64,000 nucleotides of DNA from [Eubacterium] saphenum (GCA_004557645.1 SFGI01000011.1:1-64000); one strand, 5' to 3'. Counted from the stretch's first letter, positions 50,764 through 59,946 are shown. A program made the numbers and translations. The notes: generated by a model from the sequence alone, not told the origin.

Positions 50764-51627
50764 ATGGAAGTTTTCAAAAGCATTTTCGACAGCCTGGGGA
50801 TCACGGAATTCGCAAGGCCTTCCCTTGGCATTACCGACATTCTGGATATCCTCATCGTTGCGTATATCATTTATAAGATCATATTCTGGATCAAGGAGAC
50901 CCGGGCATGGGTGCTGTTCAAGGGTATCCTGGTGATCTTTGCTTTGGCGGCGGTGGCCACCCTGCTGAAGCTGAACACCATTCTCTGGATCCTTTCCAAC
51001 ACGATCTCTGTAGGCATCATTGCCATCATCGTTGTGTTCCAGCCGGAACTGCGAAAGGCTCTGGAACAGCTGGGCAAAGGGAAGTTCTTCTCCTATTTTA
51101 CCCGGGGCACCGATGAAACCGATGATAAAGCCACCCAGCGTACCATTGACGAGATCGTCAAGGCCGCAGATAAAATGGGCTCTGTGAAAACAGGCGCCCT
51201 CATCCTGATCGAGCAGGAAGTCCCTCTGGGGGACTTGGAACGCACCGGTATCCCTATCGATGCCATCGTCTCCAGCCAGCTGCTCATCAATATTTTCGAA
51301 CATAATACACCGCTGCATGATGGTGCTGTGATCGTGCGCCGCAACCGCGTGGCCGCTGCCACCTGTTTCCTTCCCCTGACCGACAGCAATGAGATCAGCA
51401 TGGAACTGGGTACCCGTCACAGAGCCGCCATCGGTGCCAGCGAGGTTTCCGATGCCTATGTCATCGTCGTTTCCGAAGAGACCGGGGCCATCTCTCTGGC
51501 AAGGGGCGGCGTGCTGTACCGCAATCTGACGCCGGAACAGCTCCGCAGCATGATCTCCCAATCCCGAAAAGACGGCGGCAAAAAGACACTGGCTACGATT
51601 TGGAAAGGACGGCAGGATAAAGAATGA
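50764..51627 (+). CDS. cdaA: Diadenylate cyclase CdaA
   Basis: Makes cyclic di-AMP from two ATP; membrane-bound. The 287-residue protein has three N-terminal transmembrane helices (about 23-95) and a DAC domain with the catalytic HDGAV and TRHRAAIG motifs (about 183-215). It overlaps cdaR by four bases, followed by glmM: the conserved Firmicutes cdaA-cdaR-glmM operon, linking c-di-AMP with cell-wall synthesis and potassium control. Confidence 0.97.
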   Translation: MEVFKSIFDSLGITEFARPSLGITDILDILIVAYIIYKIIFWIKETRAWVLFKGILVIFALAAVATLLKLNTILWILSNTISVGIIAIIVVFQPELRKALEQLGKGKFFSYFTRGTDETDDKATQRTIDEIVKAADKMGSVKTGALILIEQEVPLGDLERTGIPIDAIVSSQLLINIFEHNTPLHDGAVIVRRNRVAAATCFLPLTDSNEISMELGTRHRAAIGASEVSDAYVIVVSEETGAISLARGGVLYRNLTPEQLRSMISQSRKDGGKKTLATIWKGRQDKE

Positions 51628-52889
51628 AAAGATTTCAGGAATTACTGATGAAAGATATCGGCTGGAAGCTTCTTTCCGTTGCCATTGCCGCCATCATGTG
51701 GTTCATGGTCATCAATATCACCCAGCCGGTAGATACCCGCAGCTACAGCAGACCCCTGATGCTGGAAAATCTGGAGGCACTGACCTCTAGGGGGCTGACC
51801 GTCGGCAATGCGGAAGAATTGAAAAGCACAAAGATCACAGTGAAGGTCAAAGCCCAGAGAACTGCTCTGGACAGACTGACCCAAAACCCCGACTGGATCA
51901 CAGCTTCTGTGGATCTTTCCGAGCTGGCTTATGCAGTCAATGGGGATACGGTGGCACTGCCTGTCAATGTTTCCGTGATACAGGGCGGCACCACTTACGG
52001 CATCAGCAGCAAATCCCCCGCAGTGGTGGAAGCAAGGGTTGAGACCCTGGCCACCAAGGAAATGTCTGTGGAAGTGGAGATCAACGGGGAATTGGAAGAC
52101 GGCATCTATCTTTCCCAGCCTACCCTCAGCAATGAGACCGTCATCGTTTCCGGCCCTGCTTCTCTGGTGAACCGTGTTGCCATCGTAAAGGCAGAAGTCA
52201 ATGGGGAAGACCTGCAGGCCAATTCCGAAGTGCGGGCAAAACTCAGCTGCTACGATTCCAAGGGCACTTTGGTGAAGGGCGTTTCCACAAACGTACCGGA
52301 GATCACCGTTTCCTATGCCCTCCATGATGTCAAACAGGTACCCATTCAGATAGATATCACCGGCACCCCTGCCAGCGGCTATCAGGTGGGCGAAGTCATC
52401 TGTACCCCGAAATATGCAGAAGTGACAGGCTCCGCTAAGGACTTGGAAAAACTGCTCTATCTGCAGTTGGGCAGCATCGATGTTTCCGGTCGGACCTCTT
52501 CCGCCACCAGAGTCCTTTCTCTGGCGGATTATCTGCCGGAAGGCATCTTCCTGAAGGAAGGCAGCGCCAACAGCGTGCAGATCGTCGTTTCCATCGAAGC
52601 CCAGCACGGCAAACAATTTACACTGGATGCATCCAACCTATCCCTCATTGGGGAAGAGGATGGAAAGACATATACCCTCGGCACAGCCCATGTCACCGTT
52701 TCCGGTGACAACAGCGCACTGAATACCCTTCGCCCCAGCGATCTGCAGGGCACAGTTCATGTGGGCGGGCTGACCGAAGGCACCCACCGGGCGTTGATCC
52801 ATCTGGATCTGCCCAACGGACTTAGCGCAAGTCCTGTTTATATTGATGTGACAGTCACCGGCGAAGCAGACCTGCCGGAGAATGAATGA
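51624..52889 (+). CDS. cdaR: CdaA regulator, YbbR-domain protein
   Basis: A 421-residue extracytoplasmic protein that regulates CdaA. One N-terminal transmembrane anchor (WKLLSVAIAAIMWFMVINI, about 14-32) is followed by four YbbR domains, each with the pattern of a beta-hairpin and PxxVxVxGP-like turn (for example ETVIVSGPASLVNRV). Its ATG overlaps the cdaA stop, and glmM starts 17 bases after its end. Confidence 0.95.
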   Translation: MKRFQELLMKDIGWKLLSVAIAAIMWFMVINITQPVDTRSYSRPLMLENLEALTSRGLTVGNAEELKSTKITVKVKAQRTALDRLTQNPDWITASVDLSELAYAVNGDTVALPVNVSVIQGGTTYGISSKSPAVVEARVETLATKEMSVEVEINGELEDGIYLSQPTLSNETVIVSGPASLVNRVAIVKAEVNGEDLQANSEVRAKLSCYDSKGTLVKGVSTNVPEITVSYALHDVKQVPIQIDITGTPASGYQVGEVICTPKYAEVTGSAKDLEKLLYLQLGSIDVSGRTSSATRVLSLADYLPEGIFLKEGSANSVQIVVSIEAQHGKQFTLDASNLSLIGEEDGKTYTLGTAHVTVSGDNSALNTLRPSDLQGTVHVGGLTEGTHRALIHLDLPNGLSASPVYIDVTVTGEADLPENE

Positions 52890-52906
52890 TTTTGGAGGAA
52901 CACAAA

Positions 52907-54256
52907 ATGGCAAGATTATTTGGTACAGACGGTGTAAGAGGCGTTGCCAATACAGAACTGACGGGCGATCTGGCCTTTCGTTTGGGCAGAGCCGGCGCAT
53001 ACGTGCTGACAAAAGAAACAAAACATGCCCCCCGTATTTTGGTAGCGATGGATACCCGCATCAGCGGCGATATGCTGGAAAGCGCATTGGTGGCAGGCAT
53101 CTGCTCCGTAGGTGCCCATGCAGTGGTAGCCGGCGTGATCCCTACCCCCGCGGTGGCATATCTGGTAAGAAAATACAGACTGGATGCCGGCGTTATGATC
53201 TCCGCATCCCATAACCCCGTAGAATACAACGGCATCAAATTCTTCAACAATCAGGGCTATAAGCTCAGCGATGAACTAGAAGATGAGATCGAAAACATCA
53301 TCATGAGCCGTCCCGAGATCCTGCCCAGCCCCACCGGCATGAGCCTGGGTACAAAGGGCTATGCAGAAGAAGCACTGGACGACTATATCGCTTTCCTGAC
53401 AAAAACAACAACAGAAAAATTTGGCGGCATCAAGGTGGCTCTGGACTGTGCCAACGGCGCATCCTATAAAGCAGCCCCCATTGCCATGCTGGATCTGGGC
53501 GCAAGCCTCTGCATCATCCACAATGAACCCGACGGCACAAACATCAACGATAAATGCGGCTCTACCCACATGGAAGATCTGAAGGCCATGGTAGTGGAAA
53601 ACGGCGCAGATATTGGCTTTGCCTTTGACGGGGATGCTGACCGCTGCCTGGCAGTAGATGAAAAGGGCGAGCTGATCGACGGCGATAAGATCCTGGCCAT
53701 CTGCGGTCTGGATATGAAGCAGAGAGGCGAACTGGCGAAGGATACCATCGTTGGTACCGTTATGTCCAATCTGGGTCTGACCATGATGGGCAGAGAAAAC
53801 GGCATCAACATCCTGCAGACTTCCGTCGGCGACAGATACGTGCTGGAACGTATGCTGGCAGATGGCTACAATATCGGCGGCGAACAGAGCGGTCACGTGA
53901 TCTTCCTGGACCACAACACCACCGGCGATGGCATCCTGACAGCCATCCAGCTCCTTTCCGTGCTGAAACGCAGCGGCAAAAAAGCATCTGAACTGGCTTC
54001 TATCATGCAGACCATGCCTCAGGTGCTGGTCAATGCCCGGGTCAACAACGCAAAGAAAAACAGCTATCTGGAAGATGCAGTGGTGAAAAAAGCCATCGAA
54101 GAGCTGGAAGCAGCCTTCTCTCAGGATGGTCGTGTGCTGATCCGCACTTCCGGCACAGAACCCCTGGTGCGTGTCATGATCGAAGGCACAGATATCGAAA
54201 AAATGGATAAGGAAGCCAGAAAGCTGGCAGCCCTCATCGAAGAAAGACTGCAGTAA
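52907..54256 (+). CDS. glmM: Phosphoglucosamine mutase
   Basis: Interconverts glucosamine-6-phosphate and glucosamine-1-phosphate for UDP-GlcNAc. The 449-residue protein has the start MARLFGTDGVRGVANTELT, the phosphoserine loop ISASHNPVEYNGIK (about 95-108), the metal loop DGDADRC and the C-terminal RTSGTEPLVRVMIEG. GGAGG lies eight bases before the ATG; the in-frame upstream codons belong to the cdaR end. Last gene of its operon, followed by a GC-rich hairpin (54271-54302) without a T-run. Confidence 0.97.
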   Translation: MARLFGTDGVRGVANTELTGDLAFRLGRAGAYVLTKETKHAPRILVAMDTRISGDMLESALVAGICSVGAHAVVAGVIPTPAVAYLVRKYRLDAGVMISASHNPVEYNGIKFFNNQGYKLSDELEDEIENIIMSRPEILPSPTGMSLGTKGYAEEALDDYIAFLTKTTTEKFGGIKVALDCANGASYKAAPIAMLDLGASLCIIHNEPDGTNINDKCGSTHMEDLKAMVVENGADIGFAFDGDADRCLAVDEKGELIDGDKILAICGLDMKQRGELAKDTIVGTVMSNLGLTMMGRENGINILQTSVGDRYVLERMLADGYNIGGEQSGHVIFLDHNTTGDGILTAIQLLSVLKRSGKKASELASIMQTMPQVLVNARVNNAKKNSYLEDAVVKKAIEELEAAFSQDGRVLIRTSGTEPLVRVMIEGTDIEKMDKEARKLAALIEERLQ

Positions 54257-54308
54257 AAAATAAAAATGTTAAGCGGAGACTTGCGCAAGCGGTCTGCCGC
54301 TTTCCTAT

Positions 54309-54348
54309 GTCTCCGTAGCTCAGCAGGATAGAGCAACCGCCTCCTAAG
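54309..54348 (+). pseudogene. 5' half of tRNA-Arg (CCU), interrupted
   Basis: Acceptor GTCTCCG, D arm TAGCTCAGCAGGATAGAGC, anticodon stem ACCGC and loop CTCCTAA with anticodon CCT fit a tRNA-Arg(CCU). The expected stem partner GCGGT does not follow; the sequence diverges after the loop at GGTTGCG. The break falls at the anticodon loop, a common crossover site for tyrosine recombinases. No intact copy is visible here. Confidence 0.7.
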
Positions 54349-54426
54349 GTTGCGTTACAACGGCCACCTCAAAAAAAACTAAATAAGGGATTGCAGTTCG
54401 ACTTTGATCGGGCTATAATCATATAT

Positions 54427-54457
54427 CAGACACGTTCAAATCCTCTTATGGACGCCA
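54427..54457 (+). other. tRNA 3'-end-like sequence (T loop, acceptor, CCA)
   Basis: GTTCAAATC (54434-54442) looks like a T loop and GGACGCCA (54450-54457) like an acceptor strand, discriminator and CCA. GTCT at 54309 could pair with GGAC, but other acceptor and T-stem positions mismatch. Probably a degenerate att-related remnant. Confidence 0.4.
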
Positions 54458-54466
54458 GTGAACAAC

Positions 54467-54503
54467 GCCGAAAGCCTTTGTTTTCAAGGGTTTTCGGCTT
54501 TTC
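54467..54503 (+). terminator. Terminator-like hairpin after the tRNA remnant
   Basis: GCCGAAA (54467-54473) pairs with TTTCGGC (54492-54498), followed by TTTTC. Sits just after the CCA-like end. Confidence 0.65.
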
Positions 54504-54618
54504 TTATATAAAAAGCTACGAAAAAGCTCTTTCACTGTATGAGATAAAATTCTACTCCAAAATTTGATTTTTGACAACCCCTCCAGAATCGAACGGTTGT
54601 TATAAGACAAAATCGCCA

Positions 54619-54709
54619 GCTAATTTTTAGCAGAAAACGGGCTGTTCTTGCTAATGAAAATGCCCTTCCTGCTAATCAGCCCCAAAATCGTGCCAAAAAT
54701 CCAGCTAAT
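54619..54709 (+). repeat. Four phased GCTAAT direct repeats
   Basis: GCTAAT starts at 54619, 54650, 54671 and 54704, mostly as CCAGCTAAT or CCTGCTAAT. Spacings of 31, 21 and 33 bases are near whole helical turns. They lie between the attachment end and the first genes of the element, where integrase arm sites, excisionase sites or iterons would be expected. Apart from them, 54504-54869 shows no supported gene. Confidence 0.55.
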
Positions 54710-54869
54710 CAAAAAAGGCGGATGTTTTGAATACCATGCAGTTATAGCAGATAAAATTAAATATCGTTATGTACATAGAGCGTCTATTTGCCCCGCATTG
54801 GGGATGGATAGGCGCTCTTTTTTTATGCCCAAACCCATGGGCAAATACAAGAGATTGGAGGTGTTTTAT

Positions 54870-55094
54870 TTGAGCAAGCCTGTTTATACCGCAGACAAGC
54901 CGAGCGACTGTCATTACTGCTACTTCTGGACGAATGGCAGAAAGGGCTGCCGTCTGGGTAGAAATAATTGCTACTACTTAATCTCTTTGCCGCCGAAACC
55001 CAAGTCGGAATGTGATGGCTGTCCCTATGGGCGAGATCACCCGTGCATTGGTTGGTGTACGAAGAAGGTTATGCGTGAAGTGGGGCTTCGTTGA
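54870..55094 (+). CDS. Cysteine-rich ICE protein, unknown function
   Basis: A 74-residue protein from a TTG start eight bases behind GGAGG. Cysteine clusters DCHYCYFW, KGCRLGRNNCYY and ECDGCPYGRDHPCIGWC suggest one or two zinc sites. Similar small proteins occur at the same place in Tn1549-like elements. Upstream in-frame ATGs lack ribosome binding sites. Possibly DNA- or protein-binding; no firm function. Confidence 0.7.
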   Translation: MSKPVYTADKPSDCHYCYFWTNGRKGCRLGRNNCYYLISLPPKPKSECDGCPYGRDHPCIGWCTKKVMREVGLR

Positions 55095-55095
55095 T

Positions 55096-55230
55096 ATGGA
55101 TGTGTATGAACAGGAATACCGCTTCTACTATTTTGCCCGATGTCCTTACGAAAAGACGGATACGACTTTCCGCAGCATTCCGCTGACAACAGAAAGTTTT
55201 CCGCAGAAAGAAGGTGGTGAAGCCGTGTGA
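55096..55230 (+). CDS. Small ICE protein, unknown function
   Basis: A 44-residue frame (MDVYEQEYRFYYFARCPYEK) that starts two bases after the previous stop and overlaps the next gene by four bases (GTGA), so it is tightly coupled. Aromatic-rich, no membrane span. A longer frame starting at 55015 exists, but its first part overlaps the previous gene. Confidence 0.6.
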   Translation: MDVYEQEYRFYYFARCPYEKTDTTFRSIPLTTESFPQKEGGEAV

Positions 55231-56156
55231 GTTTTGATTATTTTTACGGTCAGCAATCCGATCTATTCACATTCTATCGAGTTCCGAAGGTGTTGTTCAC
55301 GAACGAGAGGTTCTGGAATATTTCTGCCGATGCCAAGATGCTGTATGGCATTTTGCTTGACCGCATGAGCCTGTCTGCCAAGAATGGTTGGATAGATAAA
55401 AACGGTAGAGTGTATATCATTTTTACAATCGACGAAGCGAAGATGGCTCTGAACTGTGCTGAACAAAAGGCTATCAAGCTGCTCAGTGAACTTGAGAAGA
55501 AAGCAGGATTGATTGAACGTAAGCGCCAGGGTTTGGGAAAGCCCAACCTGATCTATGTGAAGAACTTTATCTCTGCTGTGGATTCACAACTCTTGAATTG
55601 TGAAAATCACAATTCTGGAACAATGGAAATCACAACTCAAGAACTTCCGAAATCACAATGTAATAATACTGATATTAAAAATACTGAATTTAGTGATACT
55701 GATTCTATCTTTCCTTCCGGAAATGGTGGAATGATGGACGAGAATGACCGGTATCAAGAATACTTTGATTATTTCTCGGATCAGCTTAGTATGGATTTGT
55801 TGAAGAAGGATTACCCTTACGATTCCGAAATGCTGGATAACATTCTGGAGTTGATCGTTGAAACAGTTTGCACGAAGCGACCGTTGATTCGCATTGGTGC
55901 AGAGGAGCGTCCGGCAGAAATTGTCCGCAGTCGGTTTATGAAACTGAATGCCGAACACATTCGATATGTTATGGACTGCTTCAAGGAGAACACCACAAAG
56001 ATTAGAAATATCCGTCAGTATATGCTGACTACGATATACAATGCGCCGACGACAATAGACACCTACTACGATGCTCTTGTTCGGCACGATATGTCACACG
56101 GATATTTGGAAGGAGGATTTAAGAAATTGAAAATGAAGCGAGAGGAAGGAGAGTGA
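55227..56156 (+). CDS. RepA_N-type replication initiator
   Basis: A 309-residue protein with the RepA N-terminal domain (FTFYRVPKVLFTNERFWNIS and AKMLYGILLDRMSLSAKNGW, about 15-60) followed by a winged-helix-like part, a Ser/Thr/Asn-rich linker, and a C-terminal helical domain of DUF6017 type. GTG start with AAGGTGG upstream. It begins the repA-parA-parB maintenance block; ICEs of this type probably replicate briefly as circles (family knowledge). Confidence 0.9.
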   Translation: MSFDYFYGQQSDLFTFYRVPKVLFTNERFWNISADAKMLYGILLDRMSLSAKNGWIDKNGRVYIIFTIDEAKMALNCAEQKAIKLLSELEKKAGLIERKRQGLGKPNLIYVKNFISAVDSQLLNCENHNSGTMEITTQELPKSQCNNTDIKNTEFSDTDSIFPSGNGGMMDENDRYQEYFDYFSDQLSMDLLKKDYPYDSEMLDNILELIVETVCTKRPLIRIGAEERPAEIVRSRFMKLNAEHIRYVMDCFKENTTKIRNIRQYMLTTIYNAPTTIDTYYDALVRHDMSHGYLEGGFKKLKMKREEGE

Positions 56157-56162
56157 CGATAA

Positions 56163-56990
56163 ATGTCGAAAAAAGCAACCATCATTGCGGTGGTCAATCA
56201 GAAAGGAGGCACTGGAAAGACCACCACCACCGAGAATCTGGGCGTTGGCTTGGCTCTTGAAGGAAAAAAGGTGCTTCTGGTAGACACCGATCCCCAGGCT
56301 TCCCTGACGGTCAGTTTGGGCAATCCCTGCCCGGATGATCTGTCTCCGACACTTTCCGATCTGATGGGAAAGATTATGATGGAAAACCCTATTACTCCCG
56401 ATGAAGGGATTCTTCATCATCCGGAGGGCGTTGATTTGGTGCCGTCCAACATCGAACTCTCAGGTATGGAGGTAGCACTGGTCAATGCCATGAGCCGGGA
56501 AACCATTCTCCGGCAATACCTGGATACAGTCAAACAGAATTATGATTACATTCTTCTTGACTGTATGCCGTCTTTGGGTATGCTGACCGTCAATGCGTTG
56601 GCAGCTGCCGACAATGTGCTGATACCGGTTCAGGCAGCATACCTTCCTGCAAAGGGTCTGGAACAGCTGCTTGGAACCATCAACAAGGTCAAGAGGCAAA
56701 TCAACCCGAAACTGAGGATTGAAGGGATTCTTCTGACGATGGTGGACAGCCGCACCAACTACTCCAAAGACATCAGCAATCTGATTCGGGAGAGCTACGG
56801 CGGAAAGCTGAAGGTTTACAAGACCGACATTCCCCGCTCTGTCCGTGCAGAGGAAATCAGCGCAGAGGGAACCAGTATCTTCAAGCATGATCCCAAAGGC
56901 AAAGTTGCCGAAGCCTATAAAATTCTGACGAAGGAGGTGTTAAACAATGCAGAAAAAAGGCGCAAACATCAGCTTGAAGGGGTACGATGA
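56163..56990 (+). CDS. ParA family partition ATPase
   Basis: A 275-residue ATPase. Deviant Walker A KGGTGKTTTTENLG (about 13-26), LLVDTDPQAS and ILLDCMPSLGMLTVNAL are clear ParA/Soj signatures. Six bases after repA and overlapping parB by 44 bases. It would segregate or stabilise the element with ParB. Confidence 0.95.
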   Translation: MSKKATIIAVVNQKGGTGKTTTTENLGVGLALEGKKVLLVDTDPQASLTVSLGNPCPDDLSPTLSDLMGKIMMENPITPDEGILHHPEGVDLVPSNIELSGMEVALVNAMSRETILRQYLDTVKQNYDYILLDCMPSLGMLTVNALAAADNVLIPVQAAYLPAKGLEQLLGTINKVKRQINPKLRIEGILLTMVDSRTNYSKDISNLIRESYGGKLKVYKTDIPRSVRAEEISAEGTSIFKHDPKGKVAEAYKILTKEVLNNAEKRRKHQLEGVR

Positions 56991-57873
56991 TATTTTCTCC
57001 ACCGATCAATCCAGAGCTGAAGCCCAGCAGGAGCGTGTGCAGGAAATTCCGCTTTCTGAGCTACACCCCTTTGAGGGACACCCCTTCCGTGTGGTTGATG
57101 ATGAAGAAATGATGAAAACGGCAGAGAGCGTCCGAGATTTCGGAGTTCTCACTCCTGCGATTGTCCGTCCTGACCCCGACGGTGGTTATGAAATCGTTTC
57201 TGGTCACAGGCGGCACCGGGCATCGGAGCTTGCGGGTAAGGAAACCATGCCTGCGATTGTTCGTGACCTGGACGATGATGCAGCCATTATTTTGATGGTT
57301 GATGCGAATTTGCAGAGGGAGAGTATCCTGCCGAGTGAAAGAGCATTTGCTTATAAGATGAAGCTGGATGCGATTAAACATCAAGGTCAACGCACCGATT
57401 TAACTTCATCCCAAGTTGGGATGAAGTTGCAGGCAATGGATATAGTCGGTCAGGAGGCAGGAGAAAGCAGAAATCAGGTACACCGTTATATCCGTCTGAC
57501 CGAACTGATTCCGGAACTGCTGGATATGGTAGATACGGGTCAGATCAAATTCAATCCTGCGGTGGAGCTTTCCTATCTGGCAAGTGAAGAACAGAAGGAT
57601 TTTCTTTCTGCAATGGATTATGCTCAAGCAGCTCCTTCCCTTTCGCAAGCACAGCGAATTAAAAAGCTCGCACAGGAGGGCGAGTGTACGCTGGATGCGA
57701 TGTGCGAGATTATGAATGAAATCAAGAAGGGAGAGCTGGACAGAGTAACCTTCAAAACGGATTCGTTGCGAAAATACTTCCCGAAGTCCTATACCAACAA
57801 GCAGATGGAGGATAAAATCATTCAGCTTTTGGAGCAATGGCAGAAAAAAAGAGAAAAATCAATGGAAAGGTAA
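56947..57873 (+). CDS. ParB/RepB/Spo0J family partition protein
   Basis: A 308-residue DNA-binding partner of ParA. The ParB N-terminal domain has LHPFEGHPFRVVDDEEM and the GGYEIVSGHRRHRASELAG nuclease-like/CTP-binding boxes (about 37-95), then NLQRESILPSERAFAYKMKL and a helix-turn-helix. AAGGAGGTGTT ahead of the ATG lies inside the end of parA. A parS site was not identified. Confidence 0.94.
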   Translation: MQKKGANISLKGYDDIFSTDQSRAEAQQERVQEIPLSELHPFEGHPFRVVDDEEMMKTAESVRDFGVLTPAIVRPDPDGGYEIVSGHRRHRASELAGKETMPAIVRDLDDDAAIILMVDANLQRESILPSERAFAYKMKLDAIKHQGQRTDLTSSQVGMKLQAMDIVGQEAGESRNQVHRYIRLTELIPELLDMVDTGQIKFNPAVELSYLASEEQKDFLSAMDYAQAAPSLSQAQRIKKLAQEGECTLDAMCEIMNEIKKGELDRVTFKTDSLRKYFPKSYTNKQMEDKIIQLLEQWQKKREKSMER

Positions 57874-57881
57874 GGTAAAAA

Positions 57882-58409
57882 ATGTTTACACCCAAAAACA
57901 TTCAGGGCGCTTTGGAAGAACTCTACGACCTTTGCGATCCTGATTATATGGTAGATATGCTCGTAAACTACAGTGAGGAGTTCGATGATATTTCTCCTGC
58001 GCTTCTGGCAAAGTCGTTTCAGAAAAATGCCGAGATGATTAGCGAGTATCGAGTATTGTCCTCTGCTGGTGAGGGTATCGACTATCAGGGAAAGGTACTT
58101 CTGAACAGCAGAGCCGTGCGGCTTCTGTCCTATGTAGAAGATATGAGCGGCGATGAAAAAGTTCGCACGATTCAGAGCAAGGAGCTGTGGTTAGCAGAAG
58201 ATATGACATTCTATGTGGTGTCCTGTATGTCTACGATCACGATGGACAAGGAAGAAGCCATTTGTCTTAACGAACACCGCAGCGTGGTTACTACGGTGGA
58301 ATGCGAGGACGATATTTTCTTCGACATGGGTTCCCTGATTTGCGAACTGGACGATATTTGCTTGTTCGAGCTTTTAGCCGATGTGGATGCGACTATTTAT
58401 GAACTGTAA
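57882..58409 (+). CDS. Conserved ICE protein, unknown function
   Basis: A 175-residue acidic, soluble protein (ALEELYDLCDPDYMVDMLVNY), with no membrane helices or recognised motif. It begins nine bases after parB in the same direction. Proteins of similar size occur at this position in Tn1549-like elements. Function not known. Confidence 0.75.
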   Translation: MFTPKNIQGALEELYDLCDPDYMVDMLVNYSEEFDDISPALLAKSFQKNAEMISEYRVLSSAGEGIDYQGKVLLNSRAVRLLSYVEDMSGDEKVRTIQSKELWLAEDMTFYVVSCMSTITMDKEEAICLNEHRSVVTTVECEDDIFFDMGSLICELDDICLFELLADVDATIYEL

Positions 58410-58463
58410 CAGGTTCATGGATGGTCGCTTTTCTTATTTCCAAAGAAACGGAGGTATCGAAAC

Positions 58464-59105
58464 TTGAAAGAATACGATGTGAAGATCACCGAAACCTTGG
58501 AGAAAACGGTTACGGTGCAAGCAGAATCTCACGATGCGGCAGAGGAACAGGTTAGAGCCGCTTATTACAATTCGGAGTACATTCTGGACTCCGAAAACTT
58601 TACCGGTGTTGCGTTCGGCACGACCGAGGAACGGGAGGTTCAGAAAGAACAGGCAGATACCATGAATGTGTTGCTGGTAAAGCCGTTCATGTATCCGCAG
58701 GCTGTGCAGATCGGCTGTGAGCTGGAGGATTTGCAGAAAGCCGTAGGTGGCGATATTGAGGCAACTTATCCGTTCAATGAGCCGGTTGCACTGGTGATGC
58801 ACGACGAAGGTAAACTCGTAGGCAAAGAACTGAACCGTGCGCTGCGTGATGATGACGGCGATATTTATGACATTATCGCCGGTGATTTTCTGGTTGTGGG
58901 ATTGGGCGAGGATGATTTTTGTTCTCTGTCCCCGGAACTGATGAAGCAGTTTGAGGAACACTTTCATCAGCCTGAGACTTTTGTACGCATGGGGCGCAGC
59001 ATTATGGCGCTTCCCCTGCCGGATGACATGGTGAAGAAAGAAGATGCACCTGTCAAAGCTGATTCGGTTCCCCACAAAAGTAACCCTGACCGAGATGTTC
59101 TGTAA
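58464..59105 (+). CDS. DpnD/PcfM-like plus DUF3846 protein
   Basis: A 213-residue protein of two parts: an N-terminal segment (EYDVKITETLEKTVTVQAESHDAAEEQV) like DpnD/PcfM domains and, from about residue 65, a DUF3846-like domain (NVLLVKPFMYPQAVQIGCELEDLQKAVGG). DUF3846 proteins are common in ICEs and phages. Follows AAACGGAGG. Function unknown. Confidence 0.75.
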   Translation: MKEYDVKITETLEKTVTVQAESHDAAEEQVRAAYYNSEYILDSENFTGVAFGTTEEREVQKEQADTMNVLLVKPFMYPQAVQIGCELEDLQKAVGGDIEATYPFNEPVALVMHDEGKLVGKELNRALRDDDGDIYDIIAGDFLVVGLGEDDFCSLSPELMKQFEEHFHQPETFVRMGRSIMALPLPDDMVKKEDAPVKADSVPHKSNPDRDVL

Positions 59106-59115
59106 GGAGGTTCTT

Positions 59116-59427
59116 ATGCAAAGAAATTCGACGATTGGAGAGCTGATGGAGCGAAAGCGGATTCAGGATGGTGCCAAGGAGTACCAGGGACATACCTATA
59201 TGGACTTGGCACGATTTGATGACGCCACCAAGCACATGATTATTTTCGATGTGCTGACCGATGAATCGCCTGTCGGTTGGAAAGGCGAAAGAAATCGCCT
59301 GTATTTGAGCGATGTGGGTTATCAGAAGGCTCTGGATAACCAGAAAGCTGGCAATATCAAGATTATCAGCCATGCCGCAGTTGCCAAGGGCAATCTGTAT
59401 TACGACCACAGAGATATGGCACGATAA
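59116..59427 (+). CDS. DUF5720-like ICE protein
   Basis: A 103-residue protein starting MQRNSTIGELMERKRIQDG, resembling DUF5720 proteins of conjugative elements. AAGGAGG is five bases before the ATG. No catalytic motif visible. It lies 10 bases after the preceding gene. Confidence 0.75.
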   Translation: MQRNSTIGELMERKRIQDGAKEYQGHTYMDLARFDDATKHMIIFDVLTDESPVGWKGERNRLYLSDVGYQKALDNQKAGNIKIISHAAVAKGNLYYDHRDMAR

Positions 59428-59463
59428 TCTGTTCACTCTACTGCTTGCAGGAGGTGATGAATC

Positions 59464-59946
59464 ATGCAGGAAGAAGTTGAAAACAGAACAGTAAACCTGG
59501 CGATCAGCACAACCAAGCTGACGGGGCGCACTATCATTGCCGGTATCCGCAAGTATTTGCAGCACCGGGAAAAAGTGAAGATGAAAAAGGCACGAGACCC
59601 TGCCGTTCATGGAAAGCAATCCGTGAAACAGCTTTTGGGACAGAATCAGGGTGCTACGAATGTTGAGATCGACAAAGAGAGTATCCGTGATTTTGAAAAG
59701 CTCGCCAAGAAGTATGGCGTGGACTTTGCCGTAAGAAAAGATAAGTCCGTTGATCCTCCCCGGTTTCTTGTTTTTGTCCGTTCTAAAGATGCAGATGCTT
59801 TGGATGCAATCTGCAAGGAACATCAGGCAAGGGCATTAACCAAGAATGAAAAGCCGAGCGTTCTGGCGCAGCTGAAGAAGTTCAAGGAAATTGTCGCAGC
59901 GATTCCGAAGAAGGTTCGAGAGAAGAAACAGGAGCGTGATCTGTGA
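59464..59946 (+). CDS. PcfB family conjugation protein
   Basis: A 160-residue protein of the PcfB/DUF3801 family, partners of VirD4-type coupling proteins in Gram-positive conjugation. Features are a helical core (TTKLTGRTIIAGIRKYL), DFEKLAKKYGVDFAVRKDK and a very basic C-terminus (KKVREKKQERDL). AGGAGGTGATGA precedes the ATG. Overlaps the next gene by four bases. Confidence 0.88.
   Translation: MQEEVENRTVNLAISTTKLTGRTIIAGIRKYLQHREKVKMKKARDPAVHGKQSVKQLLGQNQGATNVEIDKESIRDFEKLAKKYGVDFAVRKDKSVDPPRFLVFVRSKDADALDAICKEHQARALTKNEKPSVLAQLKKFKEIVAAIPKKVREKKQERDL

Noticed and set aside
54309..54457. tRNA-Arg with an intron
   Set aside because: An intron of about 90 bases at the anticodon would require a following GCGGT exon to complete the stem; none is present, and the T and acceptor stems mismatch. 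No group I core is seen.
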